From positions 1 through 11,340 of the forward strand of contig CAIYYW010000377.1 of assembly GCA_903930515.1 (NCBI GenBank): DNA of 11,340 nt, read 5' to 3'. Below the pieces are notes generated by a model. The model was not told the DNA's origin. It worked only from the letters and a program-made list of their open reading frames with translations, and ran no database searches. The translations under genes were made by a program, and so were the position numbers. Below are positions 4,954-10,773 of this stretch, piece by piece. Source of the stretch: an uncultured delta proteobacterium (GTDB taxonomy: Bacteria; RBG-13-61-14; DRUE01). How positions within the stretch are numbered: position 1 is the first letter of the stretch; each line of letters begins with the position of its first letter.

Positions 4954-7360
4954 ATGACGGAATGCGCGACTGATCTCAAGGTGGAAATCTGGTCGGCCGG
5001 CTCGGGCCTGTCCGGCCGGGTGAAAAAATTACGGGAGGATTATTTTAACTTCCAGGAGCGCGGGTTCCGGAACGAGGCGATCCCGTTCACCACCGGCGCG
5101 GAAAAGGACTTGATGTTTTCTCCGCACAACTGGGGGGTTGCGCCGGAGGTATTTATTCTCCAAAGGTCCATCCAGGACTCCTGCCGGGCGATCGCGAAAA
5201 AGGTTGACTTGCCGGAAGCTTTTTGGAAAGAGCCGCTGGTGAAGAGGCAGGCGATTTTTTTCAACCGGGTGGTTGAGCATCATCTTCCGGTCCGGATCCT
5301 GGACGGGGATTTGATTGCGGGATTTCAGTTCAACGCCATCCTGAGCCGGTGCCTGAACCCGGAGGAGCAGTCGGAATGGGAGAAGCTGGAAAAGAAATGG
5401 GTCCGGAGCAACCTGTTCCTGAACGCCTTCGGGATCGGAAACTGCGGGGCGATCCCCCGGGCACCTGATCCCGAACTATCCGAAGGCGCTCAAGCTCGGC
5501 TTTTCCGGCCTGGCGGCATATTTTCAATCGCTTTGGGACAAAGCCGAAAGCAAGGAACACCGGGATTTCCTGGACGCCTTGATCATTGCCTGCCGGGCGG
5601 TGAAGGGGCTGGCGGATAAATACGCGCAAGAAGCGGAGCGGCTGGCGGAAAAGGAAACCGATCCGGGACGAAAAACCGAGTTGAACGAGATGGCGCGGAT
5701 GACCAGGAAGGTTCCCTGGAATCCGCCCGAGACTTTCTGGGAGGCCGTGCAGGCGCTCTGGTTCACCCATATGCTGGTGATGTGTTCGGAGAGTTATCCG
5801 GGCCCGGGCCTGAGTCCGGGGCGGGTGGATCAATACCTCCATCCCTACTATCAGCGCGATCTCGCCGCGGGAAAATTGACCCGGGAATTCGCGCGGGAGA
5901 TTTTGCAGTGCTGGTTCATCAAGCACAATTACGCCTACGATTTTATGGGACGGATCGGCCCGAACCAGGGGATCAATTCCGGGTTCGGTCAACTGATCAC
6001 CATCGGCGGCCACGGCCCTAATGGAGAGGATTTGAGCAACGATCTGACCTGGCTATTGCTGGAGGTGATTGACGAGATGAACCTGCTGGAGCCCAAGCCG
6101 AACATCCGGCTCCATCCCGACACCCCCGAGCCGGTCCTGCTGAAAGTGGCGGAGATGCTGACCAAATCTCAAGGCTCTCCCTTCCTGATGAATTTCGACC
6201 CGATCTCGGAAAAGGCCCTGCGCTGGGCAGGGTATCCCTTTGAGCGGCTCTGGGATTACGCCCCGGTGGGATGCCTGGAAAACACCCTCCAGGGATGCGA
6301 GCGGGCCGGAACCGTTGACGCCAACCTGAACCTGGCCAAGGCCGTGGAGCTGGTGATGTTCAACGGCAGGGACCAAAGATTGAAATTGCGGATCGGCGCC
6401 CGCACCGGGAACCCGGAGCGGTTCCAAAACTTCAACCAATTCTTCAGCGCCTACAAGCGGCAGCTCCTCGCTTTGATTGACCGGATCCTTGATTCCGAAT
6501 GCCAGGCCGACGCGGTGCGATCCAGGTTTGAAAACACCCCATACCTTTCCGCGCTGGTGGACGGCTGCGCGGAAAAAGGGAAAGATGTCAGCGCCGGCGG
6601 CCCGGAATTTAATTTCATCACGGTGGAAGGGATCAGCCTGGCCACCGCGGTGGATTCGCTCGCCGCGGTCAAGTCCCTGGTCTTTGACCAAAAACGGATC
6701 ACGATGAAAGAACTCCGGGCGGCTCTGAGAAAAAATTATGAGGGCTACGAGCCGATCCGTCAGATGCTGATCAACCGGGCGCCCAAGTTCGGAAACGATG
6801 ATGAAATCGCGGACCAGATCGCGTTTGAGTTGAATAAGTTCTTCAGCGAGCAAGTCTTCCAACGGGTGTCGCCCGCAACCGGCCGGAGGTTCCGCGCCGG
6901 GTATCTGTCCTGGAATTACTGGATCCTTTATGCCGCCGCCACTTCGGCCACCCCGGACGGAAGAAAACGCGGCACTTACCTTTCCAACGGCGTCTGCCCG
7001 GTCACCGGCGCTCATCATCAAGGCCCGACCAGCGTGGCGCGCTCGGTTTCCAAGTTGGGGTTCGAGACCGTGCCCAACGGCGGGAGTTTGACCCTCAGCT
7101 TCAACCCGAGCCTGGTCAAGGGCGATTTGGGAAAGCGGATCCTGGCCGGGTTCTTGAGAGCCTTCACCCGAGAAGGCGGCAGCGCGCTCCAGGTCAATAT
7201 GATTGATCCCGAAACCCTCCGTTGCGCGCAGAAGAACCCCGAGCCATACCAAAACCTGCTGGTCCGGGTCACCGGGTACAACGCCTATTTCACCAGCCTG
7301 GGCAAGGAGATGCAGGACGAGATCATCGCCCGCGAGGCCCTGGCTCTGGGAGAAAAATAA
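4954..7360 (+). CDS. Glycyl radical enzyme, arylacetate-decarboxylase-like, split by a frameshift
   Basis: The first frame runs from ATG 4954 to TAA 5619; homology switches to the +1 frame in the C5 run at 5454-5458 and continues to TAA 7360. Omitting one C gives an 801-residue protein, normal for the family. The PFL-like barrel carries Cys440 and Glu442 (APVGCLENT), the Cys-x-Glu pair of decarboxylases, dehydratases and lyases; it lacks the Cys-Cys pair of pyruvate formate-lyase. The radical-bearing loop is RVTGYNAYF with Gly774, followed by KEMQDEIIARE. The stretch GCLENT...GTVDANLNLAKAVEL is closer to what I remember of arylacetate decarboxylases (HpdB, IAD, PhdB) than to the GCVEP of diol dehydratases or choline lyase; the substrate is uncertain. 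Neither a radical-SAM activase nor an HpdC-like small subunit is in the window. The stop overlaps the next start. The frameshift may be a sequencing error, a fresh mutation or, less likely, programmed. Confidence 0.93.
5454..5458 (+). other. Frameshift site in the glycyl radical enzyme gene (C5 run)
   Basis: The sequence ATC-CCC-CGG-GCA reads G-A-I-P-R-A in the first frame, while the expected protein continues G-A-I-P-G-H-L-I-P-N-Y-P. Removing one C from the run of five restores that. The downstream frame then stays open for more than 630 codons with every catalytic motif intact. Confidence 0.9.
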
Positions 7361-8160
7361 TGGCGGAGCTGAGCGAGAAGGCTTTCAAGTTTTTGAAAAA
7401 GCAGGCCCCGGTGAAATTTATGGCCACCCTCGGCGAAGACGGCTTTCCCAATGTTGTGCCGGTGCTGAGCGTGATCGCCTGGGACAAGCAAACCCTCTGC
7501 TTTGTCCGGTTTATGATCTGGAAGACCAGGCGGAATTTGGAGCAGCGGAAATTGGTCGCGGTTTCCGGACTCGGGCTGAGCCGGGCGGTGGAAGTATTGG
7601 GGGAGTTCGCCGGGTTTGAGAAAACCGGGGAGAAACTGGACTTTTTTAATAACCAGGCCCTCTATCGCTACAACGCTTATATGGGCGCCGGCCAGGTCGG
7701 GGTGATCAGGGTGGTCGCGGAAAAGGCCTGGTACCCGGCCGCTTACTGGCGCGGCTTTCAGGCCGGGATGTTCGGGGTTGCCTCCGGCCGAGACGATCCC
7801 GATCCGGAAGTGATGAACCCGGTGGTTCAGGAAAAATTCAGGAGAAGGCTGGCCGCTAAATTTTTCTCCTGGCTGGACCGCGAGGGAAATCCACGCCTGG
7901 CCCCGGCTCCGGGCGCCTTCCCGCTCTCAAAATCCCGGCTGGGAGTTTTCGGGTTGGAACCGGTGTTCCGCGGATTGCAGGTTGGAAGTCCGGTCGCGGT
8001 CTCGGTGCTTTCCAGCGAGCCCAACGCCTATCAGGTCAAGGGCAGGTTTGGCGGGAAAACCGGCCGGAGCGGAATCGTCTATCATCTGATTGAGCTGGAA
8101 AAAAGTTTTGCCGCGGGACCGCCGCTACCGGGCGAACAGATATATCCCGCGTCTCCGTAA
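7360..8160 (+). CDS. Two-domain PNPOx-like FMN-binding split-barrel protein
   Basis: A 266-residue protein that appears to contain two copies of the pyridoxamine-phosphate-oxidase-like split barrel. Copy 1 spans about 10-125: VKFMATLGEDGFPNVVPVLS, the usual opening strand-turn-strand, then WKTRRNLEQRKLVAVSG. Copy 2 spans about 160-262: FFSWLDREGNPRLAPAPGAF, then LQVGSPVAVSVLSSEPNAYQVKGRF, where the last part is a typical barrel strand pair. Members bind FMN, F420 or haem and act in oxidation-reduction or are structural; the sequence does not decide. The ATG at 7360 shares its A with the stop of the glycyl radical gene (TAATG), so translation is probably coupled and the two products are probably needed together. 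No signal peptide or membrane segment is seen. Confidence 0.82.
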   Translation: MAELSEKAFKFLKKQAPVKFMATLGEDGFPNVVPVLSVIAWDKQTLCFVRFMIWKTRRNLEQRKLVAVSGLGLSRAVEVLGEFAGFEKTGEKLDFFNNQALYRYNAYMGAGQVGVIRVVAEKAWYPAAYWRGFQAGMFGVASGRDDPDPEVMNPVVQEKFRRRLAAKFFSWLDREGNPRLAPAPGAFPLSKSRLGVFGLEPVFRGLQVGSPVAVSVLSSEPNAYQVKGRFGGKTGRSGIVYHLIELEKSFAAGPPLPGEQIYPASP

Positions 8161-8204
8161 AATCCCGATCCGGCTTGGGCGCGGTTATTTCCGAAAATTT
8201 TCTT

Positions 8205-8212
8205 GAGGAAGG
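8205..8212 (+). promoter_or_regulatory. Ribosome binding site that decides the TTG start of the kinase-like gene
   Basis: GAGGAAGG lies 5 nt before the TTG at 8218. The earlier in-frame TTG at 8203 overlaps this site and has no Shine-Dalgarno sequence of its own, so 8218 is the better start. Confidence 0.6.
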
Positions 8213-8217
8213 TTTAT

Positions 8218-9120
8218 TTGGAAGAGTATAAAAAATTCCACATCGCCGGATCCGTGGGCGAATGTCGGGCCGAGGTTTCGCTGGAAAAGCTGAAGGGTTT
8301 ATTGAATTGGCCGGAATGCGCGAAGGATTGGAAACTGATCCGGCGGGTGTCCAGCCACGGCACCTATACTTACAGCTTTACCGACGACTTGGGCGAGGGG
8401 ACGCGGGAATATTTCATCAAGGTGTATCGCAAGATTGATCGGTACCGGGTCGCGCTGAAAAAAATGTTTTCCCTCCCCGGACTCAAAAAGCCCTGGCGAT
8501 ACCCGAGGGCGATGCTCGGCTATCTCTTCAGTCCGGCGCCGGTGGAAATCGGATTTGCCAAGGCCCGGCGGCTGATGGAGGAAAAAATCCCGACCGCGGA
8601 GCCGGTGGCCTGTCTTTTTCGGAAAGGGCTTTTCTCCGCCCGGGGCTTTATCATCACCGAAAAAATTCCAAAAATCAGCGCGGAGGATTTGAGCGAATAT
8701 CTCAAGCAGAGAAAAAGCGAATTGCCGGCCAAAGCCTATCGCAAGGAAAAACTGGAGTTGATCCGGGAGCTGGCCCGGCTGGTGGTCAGATTGATCAAGC
8801 TGAATTTTTTCCTGCCCGACCTCCGGATCAGCAACCTGATGGTGGAACGGTTCTCGGACGGAAAATTCCGGCTCTGGGTGATAGACCTGGTGGAAGCCGA
8901 GGACCGGAGGCCCCCGGAAGAGAAGATGCTTTTTCATTTGATCGCGGACCCCAGGTCAGCCCGGCTTTTTTCCGGCGCCGACAAAATCCGTTTTTTAAAA
9001 TGGTACCTGGCCGGCTTGAAAGATCCCCGGCCCTGGCCGGAAATATGCGGCCGGGTTGATCCCATCCTTCAAGCCTGGTGGAAAAAGTGGCTGATCAAAA
9101 AAGCCGCCCAACTGAAATAA
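8218..9120 (+). CDS. WaaP/Kdo-kinase-like lipopolysaccharide kinase
   Basis: A 300-residue protein (from TTG 8218; 305 if TTG 8203 is used) with the layout of the lipopolysaccharide kinase family, which phosphorylates core sugars at the inner face of the inner membrane. A lobe with YFIKVYR (Lys68 as the likely ATP-binding lysine) is followed by a helix-rich part, the catalytic loop FLPDLRISNLMV (Asp201, Asn206) and a metal-binding Asp223 in LWVIDLVEAED. The usual His two residues before the catalytic Asp (HxD) is replaced by Leu, a departure seen in some kinase-fold proteins. The substrate is unknown. The gene is 57 nt downstream of the split-barrel gene on the same strand, so co-transcription is plausible although the functions look unrelated. 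It ends before a gene-poor stretch. Confidence 0.78.
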   Translation: MEEYKKFHIAGSVGECRAEVSLEKLKGLLNWPECAKDWKLIRRVSSHGTYTYSFTDDLGEGTREYFIKVYRKIDRYRVALKKMFSLPGLKKPWRYPRAMLGYLFSPAPVEIGFAKARRLMEEKIPTAEPVACLFRKGLFSARGFIITEKIPKISAEDLSEYLKQRKSELPAKAYRKEKLELIRELARLVVRLIKLNFFLPDLRISNLMVERFSDGKFRLWVIDLVEAEDRRPPEEKMLFHLIADPRSARLFSGADKIRFLKWYLAGLKDPRPWPEICGRVDPILQAWWKKWLIKKAAQLK

Positions 9121-9430
9121 ATTCCGGCTCGCCCGTCCCGAAAATTTCAGCAATTCCCCGGGCCGCGGCAGCATTTCTTCAAACGCGAATCCGCGATCGC
9201 GATTCCCTTTCCTTAAAACATCCGGCCTGTCCTCTTTCAAAACCTTCCTTGTTTTTACCGGCAACCCCTCTCCCTTCCGCCTGAATTCCGCCGGTCAGTT
9301 CATACCCTTTCCTAAAATCCATCCGTCCGCGCAAAAAGTCAATCCGCATCCCATCCTGGTTCCGGCCTTGAACAGACGCGGCCGCTATGCTAGAATAACT
9401 GCCGATTTTGCGGCGCTTTAACAACCGCAT
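9121..9430. other. Gene-free stretch before the tRNA
   Basis: About 310 nt without a convincing gene. It holds the tRNA promoter at 9368-9396 and an imperfect hairpin-forming palindrome: GAAT (9187-9190), then the 10-bp palindrome CGCGATCGCG (9192-9201), then ATTC (9202-9205). CCTTTCCTT follows, so it could be a weak terminator for the kinase-like gene. The plus strand is pyrimidine-rich from 9206 on. A minus-strand frame is open here but crosses the tRNA promoter and has no ribosome binding site. Confidence 0.5.
9368..9396 (+). promoter_or_regulatory. Extended -10 sigma-70 promoter of tRNA-Arg
   Basis: TTGAAC (9368-9373), a 17-bp spacer and TAGAAT (9391-9396), with the extended -10 TG at 9388-9389. 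Transcription would start near 9403, leaving about 28 nt of 5' leader for RNase P to remove. Position, spacing and both hexamers agree. Confidence 0.8.
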
Positions 9431-9507
9431 ACTCCCGTAGCTCAGTTGGATAGAGCGAAGGATTCCTAATCCTTAGGTCGCCGGTTCGAATCCGGCCGGG
9501 GGTACCA
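9431..9507 (+). tRNA. tRNA-Arg (anticodon CCU, reads AGG)
   Basis: All cloverleaf parts are visible. The acceptor arm ACTCCCG (9431-9437) pairs with CGGGGGT (9497-9503), including one T-G pair. The D-stem is GCTC/GAGC (9440-9443, 9453-9456) and the D-loop carries an A typical of arginine tRNAs. The anticodon stem AAGGA/TCCTT closes loop TTCCTAA with anticodon CCT at 9465-9467. The T-arm is GCCGG-TTCGAAT-CCGGC. Discriminator A9504 and an encoded CCA at 9505-9507 complete the 77-nt gene. tRNA genes of this kind are frequent integration targets, but I find no copy of its 3' end further along in the window. Confidence 0.97.
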
Positions 9508-9553
9508 TAAAATCAACCAGTTACCGGAATCATCCGAATATTCAAATAATACC

Positions 9554-9640
9554 ATGATCCCACTTTTTATCCGACCACGGCTTTTTTATATCCTCCTCGT
9601 CAATGGCGTCATAGCGTTGGAGCATGGGGAATTTTTATGA
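9554..9640 (+). CDS. Candidate 28-residue hydrophobic peptide
   Basis: ATG 9554 to TGA 9640. The peptide is short, basic near the start and hydrophobic in the middle (RPRLFYILLVNGVIALEHG). No Shine-Dalgarno sequence precedes it, and its RNA begins only 46 nt after the tRNA. It is in the same frame as the next micro-ORF, 12 nt further on. By itself it is barely above chance; it is listed because it forms a chain with the two that follow. Confidence 0.2.
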   Translation: MIPLFIRPRLFYILLVNGVIALEHGEFL

Positions 9641-9652
9641 CCAAAGCTCTTT

Positions 9653-9757
9653 ATGATCACCCGATCTGGCGCCCCGGCCCTTCTCATTCTCGTCCCGACT
9701 GTTTTCAGCCTGGGGCTGTTACTCAAGAACGCCAAACAAGGAGGCGATGTTAATTGA
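9653..9757 (+). CDS. Candidate 34-residue single-helix membrane peptide
   Basis: ATG 9653 to TGA 9757. One predicted membrane helix (PALLILVPTVFSLGLLL, residues 8-24) is followed by a polar tail (KNAKQGGDVN). Its stop overlaps the TTG of the next micro-ORF as TTGA, as in coupled genes. I see no convincing Shine-Dalgarno sequence. A competing frame from ATG 9637 to TAA 9753 gives a Pro/Arg-rich peptide that looks less like a protein. I do not recognise the peptide. Confidence 0.35.
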   Translation: MITRSGAPALLILVPTVFSLGLLLKNAKQGGDVN

Positions 9758-9855
9758 GCGAAAAGGACAAACCGGACTTCTGGGACATCTTCTCGACCGT
9801 GGCGCAAATCGCGGCATTAATCTTGGGTGTGGCTTTGGGAAGGAGAAAGTCCTGA
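9754..9855 (+). CDS. Candidate 33-residue single-helix membrane peptide
   Basis: TTG 9754 to TGA 9855, with a strong AAGGAGG at 9738-9744 at 9 nt spacing, the best support among the micro-ORFs. The peptide has a charged start (MSEKDKPDFWD), one helix (FSTVAQIAALILGVALG, residues 13-29) and a basic end (RRKS), the usual shape of a small single-span membrane protein with a cytoplasmic C-terminus. A rho-independent terminator begins 42 nt after its stop. Known peptides of this size include regulators of membrane complexes, type I toxins and phage lysis proteins. I cannot assign it to any of these. Confidence 0.5.
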   Translation: MSEKDKPDFWDIFSTVAQIAALILGVALGRRKS

Positions 9856-9897
9856 TCCCAAACAGGCCTGCCCCAAAGTCCATATACCCCGCCATTC

Positions 9898-9924
9898 AAG
9901 AGGGCGCACCCAGGCCCTCTTTTT
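9898..9924 (+). terminator. Rho-independent terminator after the micro-ORFs
   Basis: AAGAGGGC (9898-9905) and GCCCTCTT (9914-9921) form a perfect 8-bp stem with an 8-nt loop. The stem runs into TTTTT (9920-9924). It is the clearest terminator in the window and marks the end of the micro-ORF unit. Confidence 0.85.
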
Positions 9925-9965
9925 AGCCTGATCGTGGGTGACCCGTCCACAACCATCCCTCAAAT

Positions 9966-9997
9966 GGGGATTGCATTTTCCGGGGATTGCATTTTCC
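9966..9997. repeat. Exact 16-bp tandem duplication
   Basis: GGGGATTGCATTTTCC occurs twice without a gap (9966-9981 and 9982-9997) directly before the putative -35 at 9999. It could be a paired activator site or a slippage product. Confidence 0.85.
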
Positions 9998-9998
9998 C

Positions 9999-10027
9999 TT
10001 GACTTTGTTATGGAATTTTGACACAAT
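9999..10027 (+). promoter_or_regulatory. Putative sigma-70 promoter downstream of the tandem repeat
   Basis: TTGACT (9999-10004, 5/6), a 17-bp spacer and CACAAT (10022-10027, 4/6). It would start RNA near 10034, leaving about 270 nt before the MaoC-like gene. A second perfect TTGACA at 10018-10023 has no -10 at the right distance. Confidence 0.45.
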
Positions 10028-10201
10028 GTAATCGGCAATATCCAGGGGTGAAAAAGTTGATGGGGCGGCCGAACCAGGTGGGATAATCCCAAGGCGGTGC
10101 TGCCCTCGGATTTATTGCCGGCGATTACCTGTCCTGCGACAAGTGCGAAAAACTCTGACTGTTCGGCGCGATAACGGTTGAAAGGAAGTTGAAGAAACAC
10201 C

Positions 10202-10306
10202 GTGCAGAAATCCCTGGGACTCCGGAGGATCGAGCGCGCGGGCCCGCCGCTCAACGCGCGCGAGATGCACGATCGCATTGAGCGCGAAAACCGAGGAGGT
10301 GTCTAA
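10202..10306 (+). CDS. Candidate 34-codon leader or gene remnant before the MaoC-like gene
   Basis: GTG 10202 to TAA 10306, whose last A is the first base of the MaoC-like ATG (TAATG). The peptide is basic and polar, ending LNAREMHDRIERENRGGV, which looks like coding sequence rather than noise. The frame is closed by a TGA four codons upstream of the GTG, and no ribosome binding site is well placed. It may be the tail of a decayed gene, or a small coupled leader peptide. Confidence 0.3.
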   Translation: MQKSLGLRRIERAGPPLNAREMHDRIERENRGGV

Positions 10307-10764
10307 TGGGCCAGCCAATAAGCCTGGAAGAGTTGAAAACTTTCGTCGGCAAGGAAATCGGCTTGTCGGACTGGCTCGAAATCACCCAGGAGCGCATCAA
10401 CGCCTTCGCGGATTGCACTTCCGACCGGCAGTGGATCCACACCAACCCGGAAATGGCCAAGAGCGGCCCTTACGGCAAGACCATTGCTCATGCTTATCTG
10501 GCCCTGGCGCTGCTCTCTTTTTTCAACTACCAGAACAAGGTGTTCCCAGCGGGCATCAAAATGGCTTTGAACTATGGCCTCAACCGCGCGCGCTTTATGA
10601 ACCCGGTCCCGGTCGGGTCGAGGATCCGGAACCATTGCGTGCTCAAGGACCTGACCGAGAAAGGACCGGGAAGAATTTTGATGACCTTTGAGAACACCGT
10701 GGAAATAGAGGGCCAGCTCAAACCTGCGGCCGTCGCGGAAACGCTTTCAATGGTTTTAACTTAA
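10306..10764 (+). CDS. MaoC/R-hydratase-like hotdog-fold enoyl-CoA hydratase
   Basis: A 152-residue single hotdog domain, the normal length for NodN/MaoC-type (R)-specific hydratases, which add water to trans-2-enoyl thioesters. The hydratase signature is complete: FADCTSDRQWIHTNPEMA, with Asp40 and His45 as the likely catalytic pair, then the long central helix GPYGKTIAHAYLALALL (residues 54-70). The second half holds the strands MNPVPVGSRIRNHCVLKDLTE and ILMTFENTVEIEG. It is a soluble cytoplasmic enzyme. AGGAGGTG at 10293-10300 supports the ATG. The Tat-exported gene starts 9 nt after its stop, so the two are probably co-transcribed. The acyl substrate cannot be read from the sequence. Confidence 0.92.
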   Translation: MGQPISLEELKTFVGKEIGLSDWLEITQERINAFADCTSDRQWIHTNPEMAKSGPYGKTIAHAYLALALLSFFNYQNKVFPAGIKMALNYGLNRARFMNPVPVGSRIRNHCVLKDLTEKGPGRILMTFENTVEIEGQLKPAAVAETLSMVLT

Positions 10765-10773
10765 TCTGATCGG

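Larger units (their letters stand above)
9508..10305. other. Accessory-looking stretch without large genes
   Basis: About 800 nt between the tRNA and the MaoC-like gene with no ORF of normal size. It holds three micro-ORFs (9554-9855), a strong terminator (9898-9924), a 16-bp tandem duplication (9966-9997), a promoter candidate (9999-10027) and a 34-codon frame ending in the next start (10202-10306). Between about 10030 and 10200 I see only short broken frames, one with a CxxC (G-D-Y-L-S-C-D-K-C-E-K-L), which may be debris of an older gene. Confidence 0.5.

Noticed and set aside
4737-4979. N-terminal extension of the glycosyltransferase to ATG 4979.
   Set aside because: It would overlap the well-supported divergent start at 4954, and the extra 81 residues are basic and unlike a GT-C N-terminus. 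The ATG at 4736 follows a consensus -10.
6053-7252. 399-codon minus-strand frame opposite the glycyl radical enzyme gene.
   Set aside because: The plus strand carries all the catalytic motifs of a known family; the minus-strand product is an Arg/Gly/Pro/His-rich shadow.
7222-7359. Earlier start for the split-barrel protein inside the glycyl radical gene.
   Set aside because: The added residues are Arg/Pro/Gly-rich out-of-frame translation of the radical loop. The TAATG start at 7360 is the natural one.
9179-9430. 83-codon minus-strand frame in the stretch before the tRNA.
   Set aside because: It runs over the clear tRNA promoter, has no ribosome binding site and no recognisable motif.
9431-10305. 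Genomic island boundary at the tRNA with an att duplication.
   Set aside because: No copy of the tRNA 3' end and no integrase are visible in the window, so an island is only a possibility.
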